Shown piece by piece: positions 36,181 to 44,794 of a stretch of DNA of 64,000 nucleotides (position 1 is the stretch's first letter; each line of letters starts with the position of its first letter). The DNA lies in NCBI RefSeq assembly GCF_009708175.1, contig NZ_WMBB01000004.1, forward strand, positions 372,001 to 436,000, in the 5' to 3' direction. The notes under the pieces were generated by a model that ran no database searches, was not told the DNA's origin, and saw nothing but the letters and a program-made list of their open reading frames with translations. A program made the translations under genes and the position numbers. The stretch comes from Nocardia aurantiaca. Lineage in GTDB: Bacteria; Actinomycetota; Actinomycetes; Mycobacteriales; Mycobacteriaceae.

Positions 36181-36996
36181 TCAGATCTCCTTGCGCATCT
36201 GGGCGGTCAGCGGCTTCATGTAGCCCGAGCCGAGCAGGCGGCGCATGAGGTTCATGGCTTTGGCGTCCTTGCCGATCAGGATGAGCGGCTTGTTCTTCCG
36301 AATGCCGTTGACGATGGTCTTGGCGCAGTCCTCGGGGCTGGTCTGGGCCAGGCGGTCGAAGTTGGCGGCCAGGTCGTCGCGGTCGCGGGTGGCGGCGGCG
36401 CGCGCCTTCCAGGCGATCTCGGTCTTGATCATGCCGGGGTGGATGCTGGAGACGCCCACATTGTGACCGGCGATGATCATCTCCTGACGCAGCGCGTCGC
36501 TGATGGCGTGCATCGCGTACTTGGAGGAGCTGTAGCCACCCTGGCTCGGGCAGGCCACCAGGCCGAACATGCTGGAGACATTGGCGACGTGCCCGTCACC
36601 GGAGGCGATCACATGCGGCAGAAACGCCTTCACACCGTGCAGGGTTCCCCAGTAGTTGATGCCGAAGATCCATTCGAGATCTTCCCACGAGACTTCCTCG
36701 ATATTGGCTGTCAGCGAGACGCCCGCATTGTTGATCACGGCATTGACCTTGCCGAAATCGGCCACCACCTCGTCGGCGTGGGCGTAGACGGCCGCCCGGT
36801 CGACCACGTCCAGTCGGTAGGCGCGAGCCTTGGCGCCCTCTTTCTCACACAGCGCCGCGGTCTCCGCGACATTGTCGAGATTGCGCCCGGACAGCGCGAG
36901 TTGCGCACCGTTGCGGGCCAGCTCCAGGGCCAGCGCCCGGCCGATGCCCGCTCCCGCACCGGTGATGACGGCGACCTTGCCGTGGAAGTCCTTCAT
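36181..36996 (-). CDS. SDR-family oxidoreductase
   Basis: A 271-residue classical SDR. Cofactor motif TGAGAGIGRALA, structural NNAG, catalytic Ser in NVSSMFGL and YSSSK. The C-terminal region (KPLILIGKDAKAMNLMRRLLG) suggests a subgroup often called acetoin-reductase-like or steroid SDR. The ATG at 36996 follows AAGGAAA. It is the last gene of a four-gene minus-strand block with a KstD-like gene; 89 bp separate it from the preceding SDR. Substrate unknown. Confidence 0.87.
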   Translation of the reverse strand: MKDFHGKVAVITGAGAGIGRALALELARNGAQLALSGRNLDNVAETAALCEKEGAKARAYRLDVVDRAAVYAHADEVVADFGKVNAVINNAGVSLTANIEEVSWEDLEWIFGINYWGTLHGVKAFLPHVIASGDGHVANVSSMFGLVACPSQGGYSSSKYAMHAISDALRQEMIIAGHNVGVSSIHPGMIKTEIAWKARAAATRDRDDLAANFDRLAQTSPEDCAKTIVNGIRKNKPLILIGKDAKAMNLMRRLLGSGYMKPLTAQMRKEI

Positions 36997-37085
36997 AAGT
37001 GTTTCCTTGTCTCGCTTCGCGATTACGCTCGAGGAGTTCGCAGGGGCGTCCCCCGAGAACCCGAGGAGTCCGGGTGGCCGACGCC

Positions 37086-37817
37086 TTACTCGGTGGTGAA
37101 GCCGCCGTCGGCGATGAATTCCGAGCCGGTGCTGTAGGAGGAGTCGTCGGAGATGAGGAACAGCACCAGATTGGCGAGTTCCTCGGGGGTCGCCGGGCGG
37201 GCGATGGGCTGATTGGCCGCGATATCCGCCGAACGCGCGGAGGCCGCGACCATGTCGGTCGCCACGATGCCCGGATGCACGGAGTTGACGCGGACATTGT
37301 CGGCCGCGAATTCCTGCGCGGCCGTTTTGGTCATGCCGCGCACGGCCCACTTGGAGGCCACGTAGCCCAGGATGTTGGAGTAGCCGATCAGGCCGCCCGT
37401 CGAGGAGATGTTCACAATGGAACCCACCCCGGCCCGGCGCATGGACCCGATCACGGCCTTCATGCCCAGGAACACGCCGACCTGGTTGACGTCGATCACT
37501 GTGCGGTAGTCGGCTTCCGAGAGCTTCTCGATCGGGTCGACGTGCACGATGCCCGCGTTGTTGACCAGGCCGGAGACCGGCCCGAAGGCCGACTCGGTCT
37601 GCGCGACCACGTGGTTCCAGGCGGCCTCGTCGGTCACGTCGAGCGGGAAGAACCTTGCGGCGTCACCGATTTCGGCGGCAACGGCCTGTCCGGCGTCGGC
37701 GAGCACATCGGTGATCACCACCTTCGCCCCCTCGGCGGCGAGCTTGCGAGCGAAGGCCGCCCCCATGCCGCGCGCACCGCCGGTGACGACGACGACCTTC
37801 GAATCAACCCGTCCCAT
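37086..37817 (-). CDS. SDR-family oxidoreductase (20-beta/3-alpha hydroxysteroid dehydrogenase-like)
   Basis: A 243-residue SDR with TGGARGMGAAFARKL, LVNNAGI, catalytic SSTGG and YVASKWAV, and the C-terminal GSEFIADGGFTTE. The sequence type matches SDRs annotated as 3-alpha- or 20-beta-hydroxysteroid dehydrogenase. The ATG at 37817 is one base before the KstD-like stop, and AGGAG lies 6 bases upstream inside that gene. Translation is thus coupled. Steroid activity is inferred. Confidence 0.88.
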   Translation of the reverse strand: MGRVDSKVVVVTGGARGMGAAFARKLAAEGAKVVITDVLADAGQAVAAEIGDAARFFPLDVTDEAAWNHVVAQTESAFGPVSGLVNNAGIVHVDPIEKLSEADYRTVIDVNQVGVFLGMKAVIGSMRRAGVGSIVNISSTGGLIGYSNILGYVASKWAVRGMTKTAAQEFAADNVRVNSVHPGIVATDMVAASARSADIAANQPIARPATPEELANLVLFLISDDSSYSTGSEFIADGGFTTE

Positions 37818-37818
37818 A

Positions 37819-39498
37819 TCAGTTCTCCTGTGCCGCTGCGGATTCCGCGTCCGCCAGGTGGTTGGCCGCGATGTAGCCGAACACCATGGCGGGTCCGATG
37901 GTGGCGCCCGCGCCGGCGTAGTCGTTGCCCATGACCGCGGCGGAGTTGTTGCCCGCCGCGTACAGACCGCGAATGACCTCGCCCTGGTCGTTCAGCACAC
38001 GGGCGTGCTCGTCGGTGACCAGCCCACCCTTGGTGCCCAGGTCACCCGGCACCATCTCGACCGCGTAGAACGGGCCGCGCTCGAGCGGGGCCAGGGTCGG
38101 GTTGGGCTTGACGGTCGGGTCGCCGTAGTAGCGGTCGTAGGCCGAGTCGCCGCGTTGGAAGTCCTCGTCGCGGCCCTTGCGGGCGAAGCAGTTGAAGCGC
38201 TCGACAGTGGCGGTCAGCGTCTCGGCCGCAACGCCCAGTTTGTCCGCGAGTTCGGCAAGGGTGTCGGCCTGCTTGATGATTCCGGCGTCGAAGTACTTCC
38301 GGGGCAGCGGCCGCTTGGGGAAGTTGCCCAGGAACAGATACCGGTCGCGGAAGTTCTGGTCGAAGATGAAGTGCGCTGGAATGCTGCCCGGCACCTTCTT
38401 CTCTTCCTCGTACATGGTGTGCACGACATTCACGTACGGCGCGGACTCGTTGACGAAGCGCTCGCCTTTCGCATTGACCACGATCGCACCCGGCTGCGAG
38501 CGCTCGGCCAGCATGAAGAACGGCGGCCCGTCGGGATTGCGCACGGACGGACCCCACCAGGCGTCATCCATGAGATCGACGGCCGCGCCGACCTTCTGAC
38601 CAGCCACGATGCCTTCGCCGACATTGTCGGTCGCGCCGACGGTCCAGCCGGTGTTCTGCGGCCCGTCGATGTACCGCTCGCGCATCTCCAGGTTGTGCTC
38701 GAAGCCACCCGCCGCCAGCACCACGCCGCGGCGCGCCCTGATGGTCACCGGACGGCCCTGGTGCTCGGCGCGAATGCCGACCACGGTGTCGCCCTCCACG
38801 ATCAGGTCGGTGAGCGGCGTGTTCAGCCACACCGGCACACCCGCGTCCCGCAGCGACAGCCACAGCCGGGCGGCCAGCGCCTTGCCCAGGCTGAGCGGCT
38901 TCGCGCCCTTGATCAGGTTGAGGGCGGTCTGCGCGCCGACCTTCATGGCGGTCTTCTTGCCGGCCCAGGTGCGGGCGATCATGTTCAGGTCGTGGAAGTC
39001 CTTGACCGTAATGGCGATGCCCTTGGGCGCGGACATGGTCGGCTGGTTGATCTTGTGCAGGTCCCCGCCCAGCAGTCGGCCGTCGATCGGCTTGGGCTCG
39101 ATGCTGCGGCCTTGCGCCAGGCCGCCCGGGAATTCGGGGTGGTAGTCGGAGTAGCCGCGGTCGTAGGCGAACTCCCAGTGCCGGGAGCGAGCGCCGATGT
39201 AACGGAACATCTCCGGGCCGTGCTCCAGGAAAGCACGCTGCTTCGCCTCCGGAACCCGTTCGCCGACAACGGCTTTCAGATAGGTGCGGGCGAGTTCCGG
39301 GCTGTCGGGCACGCCCGCGGCCTGTAGCACCGGGTTGTTGGGCACCCAGATGCCGCCGCCGGAGCGCGCGGTGGAGCCGCCGAACAGGCGGCTCTTCTCG
39401 ATGAGTGTCACCGACAGCCCGCGGTAAGCGGCGGTCAGCGCGGCGGTCATGCCCGCCGCGCCGGAACCCACGACAACGACGTCGAATTGGAATTCCAT
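37819..39498 (-). CDS. KstD-like FAD-dependent 3-ketosteroid dehydrogenase
   Basis: A 559-residue flavoprotein. FAD fold VVVVGSGAAGMTAALTAA with EKSRLFGGSTARSGGGIWVP; C-terminal GLYAAGNNSAAVMGNDYAGAGATIG. These match the 3-ketosteroid delta-1-dehydrogenase family, including the GGSTA(R/Y)SGGG signature. KstD introduces the 1,2 double bond needed to open steroid ring B. It could be a homologue with another steroid or polycyclic substrate. ATG at 39498 follows AAGGATC. The SDR genes upstream (12 bp) and downstream (1 bp) form an operon with it. Confidence 0.85.
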   Translation of the reverse strand: MEFQFDVVVVGSGAAGMTAALTAAYRGLSVTLIEKSRLFGGSTARSGGGIWVPNNPVLQAAGVPDSPELARTYLKAVVGERVPEAKQRAFLEHGPEMFRYIGARSRHWEFAYDRGYSDYHPEFPGGLAQGRSIEPKPIDGRLLGGDLHKINQPTMSAPKGIAITVKDFHDLNMIARTWAGKKTAMKVGAQTALNLIKGAKPLSLGKALAARLWLSLRDAGVPVWLNTPLTDLIVEGDTVVGIRAEHQGRPVTIRARRGVVLAAGGFEHNLEMRERYIDGPQNTGWTVGATDNVGEGIVAGQKVGAAVDLMDDAWWGPSVRNPDGPPFFMLAERSQPGAIVVNAKGERFVNESAPYVNVVHTMYEEEKKVPGSIPAHFIFDQNFRDRYLFLGNFPKRPLPRKYFDAGIIKQADTLAELADKLGVAAETLTATVERFNCFARKGRDEDFQRGDSAYDRYYGDPTVKPNPTLAPLERGPFYAVEMVPGDLGTKGGLVTDEHARVLNDQGEVIRGLYAAGNNSAAVMGNDYAGAGATIGPAMVFGYIAANHLADAESAAAQEN

Positions 39499-39510
39499 GA
39501 ATCTCGATCC

Positions 39511-40266
39511 TTAATAGCCGCAGCTGGTCAGCATGCCGCCGTCGACGACGAATTCGCCGCCGGTGCAGTAGCTCGAGCCGTCCGAGGCCAGGAACAACGC
39601 CACCTCGGAGACCTCGGCCGGCTGACCCCAGCGCGGAATCGGCAATTCGGAGAAGAAGGTGTTGCCATCCACCCCGGACGCGCCCGCCACGGACGCGGTC
39701 ATGGGGGTGGCGATGCCGCCGGGATGAATGGAGTTCACCCGGATACCCGAATGCCCCAGCTCCCGGGCGGCGGACTTGGTGAGCCCGCGCACCGCGAACT
39801 TGCTCGCGCTGTAGGCGGACAGACCGGCCGCACCGACGAAGCCCTCCACCGAGGAGACATTCACGATGGACCCGCCGCCGGCGGCGGTGAGCGCGGGCGC
39901 GGCGGTCCTGATGCCGAGGAAAGCGCCGGTGACGTTGATGTTCATGATGGTCGTGAACTCGTCCAGGCTCATCTCCACGATGCGCTTGAACCGCAGGATG
40001 CCGGCATTGTTGATGAGCACGTCCAGCTTTCCGAACCTGGTGGTCGCCTCGGAAACCGCTGCCTGCCAGTCACTTTCACTGGTCACGTCGTGGTGCACGT
40101 AGTGGACGGCGGCGCCGAGCTCGGCGGCGAGCGCCTTGCCCTCCTCGTCCAGCACATCACCGAACACGACCTTGGCGCCCTCGGCCACGAAGCGGCGTAC
40201 ATGCTCCGCTCCCATGCCCCGGGCGCCACCCGTCACCAGCGCTACCTTGCCGTCCAGCTGTCCCAC
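39511..40266 (-). CDS. SDR-family oxidoreductase
   Basis: A 251-residue SDR with TGGARGMGAEHVRRF, INNAGI, SSVEGF and YSASKFAV, and a C-terminal GGEFVVDGGM. It is very like the other two SDRs of the block, suggesting past duplication. The GTG at 40266 has GAGGAAGGA 7 bases upstream. It is the first gene of the minus-strand operon, divergent from a fourth SDR gene by 233 bp. Confidence 0.88.
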   Translation of the reverse strand: MGQLDGKVALVTGGARGMGAEHVRRFVAEGAKVVFGDVLDEEGKALAAELGAAVHYVHHDVTSESDWQAAVSEATTRFGKLDVLINNAGILRFKRIVEMSLDEFTTIMNINVTGAFLGIRTAAPALTAAGGGSIVNVSSVEGFVGAAGLSAYSASKFAVRGLTKSAARELGHSGIRVNSIHPGGIATPMTASVAGASGVDGNTFFSELPIPRWGQPAEVSEVALFLASDGSSYCTGGEFVVDGGMLTSCGY

Positions 40267-40499
40267 CGAATCCGTCCTTCCTCTGCTCGTCAACCGACGC
40301 TAAGTCCGGATGCGGAACGCCGGCACGATGTGGTCCCGGCCACTGAGACATCCCGATGACCTGAGGCTTTGGGTGCAGTTGTATTCCGGTTAGGCATAAG
40401 CGGCCGGACGGGTGGGCAGCATCGCGGCGAGAAACTCATTCCCACTTCCGCACCGAATAGCACCGTCGCAACAAGTAGACGACACAGAAAGAAGTCGAA

Positions 40500-41255
40500 A
40501 TGTCGGATCTGACAGGCAAAGTCGCCCTGATCACCGGCGCCGCCCGCGGCCAGGGCGCGGCCGAGGCGCGACTGTTCGTGGAGCGCGGCGCCAAGGTCGT
40601 CGTCACCGACGTGCTCGAGACCGAAGGCGAGCAGCTCGCCGAATCCCTGGGCGACGCAGCACGTTTCGTACGCCACGATGTCACCGACGCCGAGAGCTGG
40701 GATGCCGCCGTCAAGGTCGCCGTCGACACCTTCGGCAAGCTGGACGTGCTGGTGAACAACGCGGCCATCTACATCATGAAGCCGCTCACCGAGACCAGCG
40801 CCGAAGAGCTGGAACGGATTCTGAAGGTCAATCTGGTCGGCGCCTTCCACGGCATGAAGGCCGTGATGCCCGCCATGGCCGCGGCCGGCGGCGGCTCGAT
40901 TGTGAACATCTCCTCACAGGCCGGGCTCGAGGGCCTGATGAACCATAGCGCGTACGGCTCCTCCAAATGGGGTCTGCGCGGCCTGTCCAAGATCGCCGCT
41001 CTGGAGCTGGGCCCGACCCGGATCCGGGTCAATTCGGTGCATCCCGGACCGATCGCCACCCCGATGGTGCCGTACCTGACCACCGGTCCCGGCAGCTTCC
41101 CGACTCTGCCGCTGGAGCGCACCGGCCTGCCCGAGGAGGTCGCCGAACTGGTGGCCTTCCTCGCCTCCGATGCCGCCGCCTATATCACCGGCGCCGAGGT
41201 CACCGTCGACGGCGGGCTCGCCGCGGGCAAGTTCATCCCGCGGAACATGCGGTAA
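40500..41255 (+). CDS. SDR-family oxidoreductase
   Basis: A 251-residue SDR with TGAARGQGAAEARLF, VNNAAI, catalytic SSQAGLEG and YGSSKWGL, and C-terminal GAEVTVDGGL. ATG at 40500; the ribosome site is weak (AGAAAG). It forms a small operon with the esterase gene 26 bp downstream and is divergent from the KstD operon, so the 233-bp gap should hold both promoters. Confidence 0.88.
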   Translation: MSDLTGKVALITGAARGQGAAEARLFVERGAKVVVTDVLETEGEQLAESLGDAARFVRHDVTDAESWDAAVKVAVDTFGKLDVLVNNAAIYIMKPLTETSAEELERILKVNLVGAFHGMKAVMPAMAAAGGGSIVNISSQAGLEGLMNHSAYGSSKWGLRGLSKIAALELGPTRIRVNSVHPGPIATPMVPYLTTGPGSFPTLPLERTGLPEEVAELVAFLASDAAAYITGAEVTVDGGLAAGKFIPRNMR

Positions 41256-41281
41256 GACAGCGCGATCCAGGAAGGCCCGCA

Positions 41282-42247
41282 ATGCCCCTGTCTCCCGAAT
41301 GGCAGACCTTCGTCGACGTTGCTACCGCGGCGTTCCCGGCGCTGGGCACCGAGGTGCTCGACGCCGCCGAAGCGCGGGCCTTCCTGGCCGCCCGTCCTGC
41401 CGCCGCCATCGATCCGATTCCCGTCGCGGGAGTGGAGGAATGGCTGGTTCCGGGCCCCGACGACGCACCCGAGGTAGCGGTGCGCCTGTACCGACCGCTG
41501 GACGCCGAACCCGTTCCGGCCGTGGTGGTCTTCTACCACGGCGGCGGATTCGTGCTGTGCGGCTTGGACTCTCACGATCGCTTCTGCCGCACCATGGCCA
41601 ATGAGGCCGGGGTCATCGTGGCCTCGGTCGACTACCGCCGCGCACCCGACGCGCGGTTCCCGGCCGCGGCCGACGACGCCTACGCGGTGCTGCGCTGGAT
41701 CGCCGACAATGCCGAGTCCCTGGGTGGCGATCCCGCCCGCGTCGCGGTAGCCGGAGACAGCGCGGGCGGCAATCTCGCCACCGTCGCCGCCATCACCGCG
41801 CGTGACAACGGCGGACCGGACGTCGCCTTCCAGCTGCTCATGTACCCGATGCTGGACCCGCGCTGCGACAGCCGGTCCTACGCCGACAATGCCGAGGGCT
41901 ACTTCACGACGGCGGCCCATCTGCGTTGGTACTGGGAGCAATACCTGTTCTCGGATGCCGAGAAAGCCAACCCCTACGCCAATCCCACCATCGCCGACCT
42001 GTCCGGCCTCCCGCCCGCCCACATCGCCACCGCCGAATTCGATCCGCTGCGCGACGAGGGCGAAGCCTACGGACAACGGCTGCGCAAGGCGGGAGTCGAA
42101 ACCGAGATCCATCGCTGGAACGGCACTGTACACGGGTTCATGTCCATGGCCTTGCATCTGCGAGAAACCCAGCGCGCCAATGCAACCGCGTTCACCGCCC
42201 TGCGTCGGGCCCTGGCGTGCGCACCGGTCGTCCGAAATTCCCCGTGA
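41282..42247 (+). CDS. HSL-family alpha/beta hydrolase (lipase/esterase)
   Basis: A 321-residue esterase of the hormone-sensitive lipase family. Oxyanion motif HGGGF, nucleophile GDSAGGN, acid in EFDPLRDEGE, base in VHGFMSM. Length is normal. The ATG at 41282 follows AGGAAGG at 7 bases. It shares an operon with the SDR; such an enzyme could cleave ester or lactone substituents of the substrate handled by the KstD-SDR block. Confidence 0.9.
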   Translation: MPLSPEWQTFVDVATAAFPALGTEVLDAAEARAFLAARPAAAIDPIPVAGVEEWLVPGPDDAPEVAVRLYRPLDAEPVPAVVVFYHGGGFVLCGLDSHDRFCRTMANEAGVIVASVDYRRAPDARFPAAADDAYAVLRWIADNAESLGGDPARVAVAGDSAGGNLATVAAITARDNGGPDVAFQLLMYPMLDPRCDSRSYADNAEGYFTTAAHLRWYWEQYLFSDAEKANPYANPTIADLSGLPPAHIATAEFDPLRDEGEAYGQRLRKAGVETEIHRWNGTVHGFMSMALHLRETQRANATAFTALRRALACAPVVRNSP

Positions 42248-42308
42248 GTTCACGGGGCGACCGGTTAGCATCACCTGCGTTCGCATATCTGAAACGTCAG
42301 GAATTCTC

Positions 42309-42761
42309 TTGCCGGTTGCACGCCTCACCACCTCGGCGACAGACTGTGTCCGATTCACCACGGGGATAGCCGCGCTCACCGCGGCCATGGCCCTCGCCGC
42401 GGCGCTGGCCGGATCCGCCGGCGCCGCACCGCAGTCCTACGGCACGCTGGCCCTGTCCCGACTGAAGAACTCGGCGGTCGCCGACACCGGCACCAGCAAG
42501 GTCGCCGCCGACGCCGCCGCGATTCGCGACTGCGCCAGCTACGACTGCGAGATCGTGCTCCGCTTCACCGGCGGCTGCGGCGCCGTCGCCCAGGGCGCCG
42601 ACGGCGCCTGGGGTTGGGCCCTCGGCGCGAGCCTCGACGAGGCCGAACAGAACGCCGTCACCGGCCTCGGCCAGAGCTCTCCCCCGTTCCCCGATCTGGG
42701 CAGCGCGCAGCCGCGCGCCGCCCACGTGGTCGCCAGCGCCTGCGCCGAGAACGGGCAGTAG
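42309..42761 (+). CDS. Secreted DUF4189 protein
   Basis: A 150-residue protein with a signal peptide (hydrophobic AALTAAMALAAALAGSAGAA, cleavage near AGAA-PQ). The mature part has the DUF4189 features: four cysteines in pairs (RDCASYDCEIV, GGCGAVA, ASACAENG) and GWALGASLDEAEQNAV. The start is a TTG at 42309 with AGGA before it, since no ATG or GTG precedes the signal segment. DUF4189 proteins are small exported proteins of unknown role in actinobacteria. Confidence 0.75.
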   Translation: MPVARLTTSATDCVRFTTGIAALTAAMALAAALAGSAGAAPQSYGTLALSRLKNSAVADTGTSKVAADAAAIRDCASYDCEIVLRFTGGCGAVAQGADGAWGWALGASLDEAEQNAVTGLGQSSPPFPDLGSAQPRAAHVVASACAENGQ

Positions 42762-42781
42762 CGGGGCTCTCGGTGCCAGGC

Positions 42782-43150
42782 TCAGTGCGGGTACTGGGCC
42801 TCGTAGGCCGCGCGTTCGGCGGCCCGGCGGGCGGCCCGGGTCGGGTTCTCCAGATCCTCGGGGAATCCGTGCTTCATCAGCCGGTGTGCCCGATTCATCG
42901 GCATGTAGGCCACGATGTAGAACAGCGCCAGCAGCATGCCGAGCAGGATCACCGCCAGCTTCAGCCACAACTCTCCCGGAAGCAGGAGCGCCAGAGCGAA
43001 CAGCGGAATCAGCGGCACCAGCTGGCGCACGATGTGCCGCGGCACCGCCCACTGGCCGGTGAGGTCATTGCGCACCCACTCCCGCAGATCCTCGGGCAAC
43101 ACGCGCCCGTACGAGTAGCCGAGCCACTGAATAGGGTTGGGGCGCTTCAT
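42782..43150 (-). CDS. DUF5313 membrane protein
   Basis: A 122-residue protein beginning MKRPNPIQWLGYSYG, with a VPRHIVRQLVPL segment, two hydrophobic helices (FALALLLPGELWLKLAVILL and LALFYIVAYMP) and an arginine-rich tail. It matches DUF5313, found in mycolic-acid actinobacteria. Its ATG overlaps the MarR stop by 4 bases (ATGA), so it is coupled to the OhrR-like gene. Role unknown. Confidence 0.8.
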   Translation of the reverse strand: MKRPNPIQWLGYSYGRVLPEDLREWVRNDLTGQWAVPRHIVRQLVPLIPLFALALLLPGELWLKLAVILLGMLLALFYIVAYMPMNRAHRLMKHGFPEDLENPTRAARRAAERAAYEAQYPH

Positions 43151-43659
43151 TTCCGGTTTCCCTTCTTCGATCCGGCCTGCTCGCCGTCCGCCAAGACCGA
43201 TCGTCGCGCTGCCGTATTGACCCGCTCGAGCACCTCGCGCAGTTCCTCGAGATCGGCCAGGCTCACCCCCAAGCGCGCCACCACGGCGGGCGGAATCCTC
43301 TCGGCCTCCGCACGCAGCTCACGCCCGGCCTCGGTCAGATCCACGACCAGATTGCGTTCGTCGTGGCTGTCGCGCCGCCGGGTGATGAGTCCCGCCGACT
43401 CCAGCCGCTTGAGCAGCGGCGAGAGCGTCGGGGAATCGAGCTGGATGGCCTCGCCGATGTCCTTGACCGACATCGGCGCCTCACCCCACAGCGCCAGCAT
43501 CACCAGATACTGCGGATGAGTCAGACCCATCGGCTCGAGCAGCGGCCGATACACCGCCAGCACCGCCCGATTGGCGACGGCCAGCGCGAAGCACACTTGC
43601 CGGTCCAGCCGCAGCGGGTCCTCGACCTCCAACTCCACCGGTCGGCCCTCCTCGATCAT
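43147..43659 (-). CDS. MarR/OhrR-like transcriptional regulator
   Basis: A 170-residue MarR protein. The first helices (VCFALAVANRAVLAVYRPLLEPMGLTHPQYL) are close to OhrR, including a single cysteine C23 in the place where OhrR senses organic peroxides. The wing and recognition part are SPTLSPLLKRLESAGLITRRRD. The gene is autoregulated through a 22-bp palindrome just upstream, and coupled to a DUF5313 gene. OhrR normally controls an Ohr peroxidase, which is absent here, so its target may differ. Confidence 0.85.
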   Translation of the reverse strand: MIEEGRPVELEVEDPLRLDRQVCFALAVANRAVLAVYRPLLEPMGLTHPQYLVMLALWGEAPMSVKDIGEAIQLDSPTLSPLLKRLESAGLITRRRDSHDERNLVVDLTEAGRELRAEAERIPPAVVARLGVSLADLEELREVLERVNTAARRSVLADGEQAGSKKGNRK

Positions 43660-43674
43660 CTTGGTTAGCGCAAC

Positions 43675-43696
43675 AATAGTTAATGCACTAACTATT
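43675..43696. promoter_or_regulatory. MarR/OhrR-type operator
   Basis: Arms AATAGTTA and TAACTATT surround A-TGCA-C, a 22-bp palindrome with one mismatched pair, 16-37 bp before the MarR ATG. A half-site TTAGCGCAA follows. The AT content stands out in this genome, as is typical of MarR sites. Confidence 0.75.
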
Positions 43697-43728
43697 AGTC
43701 GACGACCGAATAGGTGAGAGAGGTCACA

Positions 43729-44154
43729 TCAGCCCTGCCTCGCCTGCCGCACAGCCAGGATCCGACCGGTGTCCATGTAGTCACGGAAGAGCGTGACCAG
43801 GCCGTTCCGCACGCGAATCACATTGACGGAGCTGCGAAACCAGCCCCGCCCCCCACCCGGGCGGGTGATGTCGATGTCGTTCTCGACCACGAAGAGTTCC
43901 GGGTCGGTAGTCGCGTGGATATCGGGGCGGATGCCGTGGATCTCGATATCGGGCATGGCCGACCAGCGCGAGGCGAGGTACTCGCGAACCCGCTCACGAC
44001 CCTCGATCCGGGTCGGCTCACCCGGAATCGGGAATGGGATCTCGAAGAGGACATCCGGGGCGAGCAGCGCGGCGAACCGGTCGGCATCGCGCGAGGGCAA
44101 GCCGAGGAAGAGGCGTTCGACGAGGTCACGAGGGGTTTCGATGGAAGTGGACAC
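43729..44154 (-). CDS. SnoaL/NTF2-like protein
   Basis: A 141-residue protein with the SnoaL-like fold pattern: DRFAALLAPDVLFEIPFP, GRERVREYLASRW, and DYMDTGRILAV. Such proteins are polyketide cyclases, isomerases or ligand-binding proteins; function is not clear here. The GTG at 44154 follows GGAGG at 7 bases. It is divergent from a TetR gene across a 16-bp perfect palindrome, so TetR probably controls it. Confidence 0.8.
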   Translation of the reverse strand: MSTSIETPRDLVERLFLGLPSRDADRFAALLAPDVLFEIPFPIPGEPTRIEGRERVREYLASRWSAMPDIEIHGIRPDIHATTDPELFVVENDIDITRPGGGRGWFRSSVNVIRVRNGLVTLFRDYMDTGRILAVRQARQG

Positions 44155-44194
44155 AGGGGCCTCCAAAAACGGAACGTTGGACCCGGTTAATATT

Positions 44195-44210
44195 CGGGGC
44201 GATCGCCCCG
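44195..44210. promoter_or_regulatory. TetR-type palindromic operator
   Basis: CGGGGCGATCGCCCCG is a perfect 16-bp palindrome in the 85-bp gap between the SnoaL-like gene and the divergent TetR gene. It sits next to a TTAATATT that may be a -10 element. Confidence 0.65.
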
Positions 44211-44239
44211 GTTGTCAATGGGTCGGTAGGCTGTCGGAC

Positions 44240-44794
44240 GTGACGAACCGCCCCCTGCGCGCCGATGCCCGCCGCAATCGCGAGCGGGTCCTGGCCGCCG
44301 CCCAGGAAGCCTTTGCGGCCGAAGGCATCTCGGTACCGCTCGACGAGATCGCACGGCGGGCCGGCGTCGGGGCGGGCACGGTGTACCGCCACTTCCCCAC
44401 CAAGGAGGCGCTTTTCGAGGCGGCCATCCTGGATCAGGTCGAGAAGATCACCGCGCACGCACGCGAACTGACCGGGGCCGAGGATCCGGGGGCGGTGTTC
44501 TTCGAATTCCTGGAGCGGCTGGTCCTCGGCGGCAGCCTCAAACGGGATCTGGCCGACGCGCTCCGAACCGGTGGCGGCGAATATCCGCGCACGGTGTCGG
44601 ACGATTTGAAAGAGGCCCTGGGCATTCTGCTTTCGCGCGCCCAGCAGGCCGGGGCGGTGCGTCCGGAGATCACCGTGGACGATCTGCTGGCCATCATCAA
44701 GGGGGTATTCCTGGCGGTCCATGAGGCGGGGGCCGATCCCGGGCTGCGCGACCGCACCTTCGCCGTCATCGCGGACGGGCTCCGCGCGCGCTGA
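44240..44794 (+). CDS. TetR-family transcriptional regulator
   Basis: A 184-residue TetR protein. The N-terminal helix-turn-helix spans residues 8-55 (RERVLAAAQEAFAAEG and GVGAGTVYRHFPTKEALFEAA). The C-terminal half binds an unknown ligand. The start is a GTG at 44240 beginning VTNRPLRADA. Divergent from a SnoaL-like gene, with which it shares a palindromic site. Confidence 0.9.
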   Translation: MTNRPLRADARRNRERVLAAAQEAFAAEGISVPLDEIARRAGVGAGTVYRHFPTKEALFEAAILDQVEKITAHARELTGAEDPGAVFFEFLERLVLGGSLKRDLADALRTGGGEYPRTVSDDLKEALGILLSRAQQAGAVRPEITVDDLLAIIKGVFLAVHEAGADPGLRDRTFAVIADGLRAR

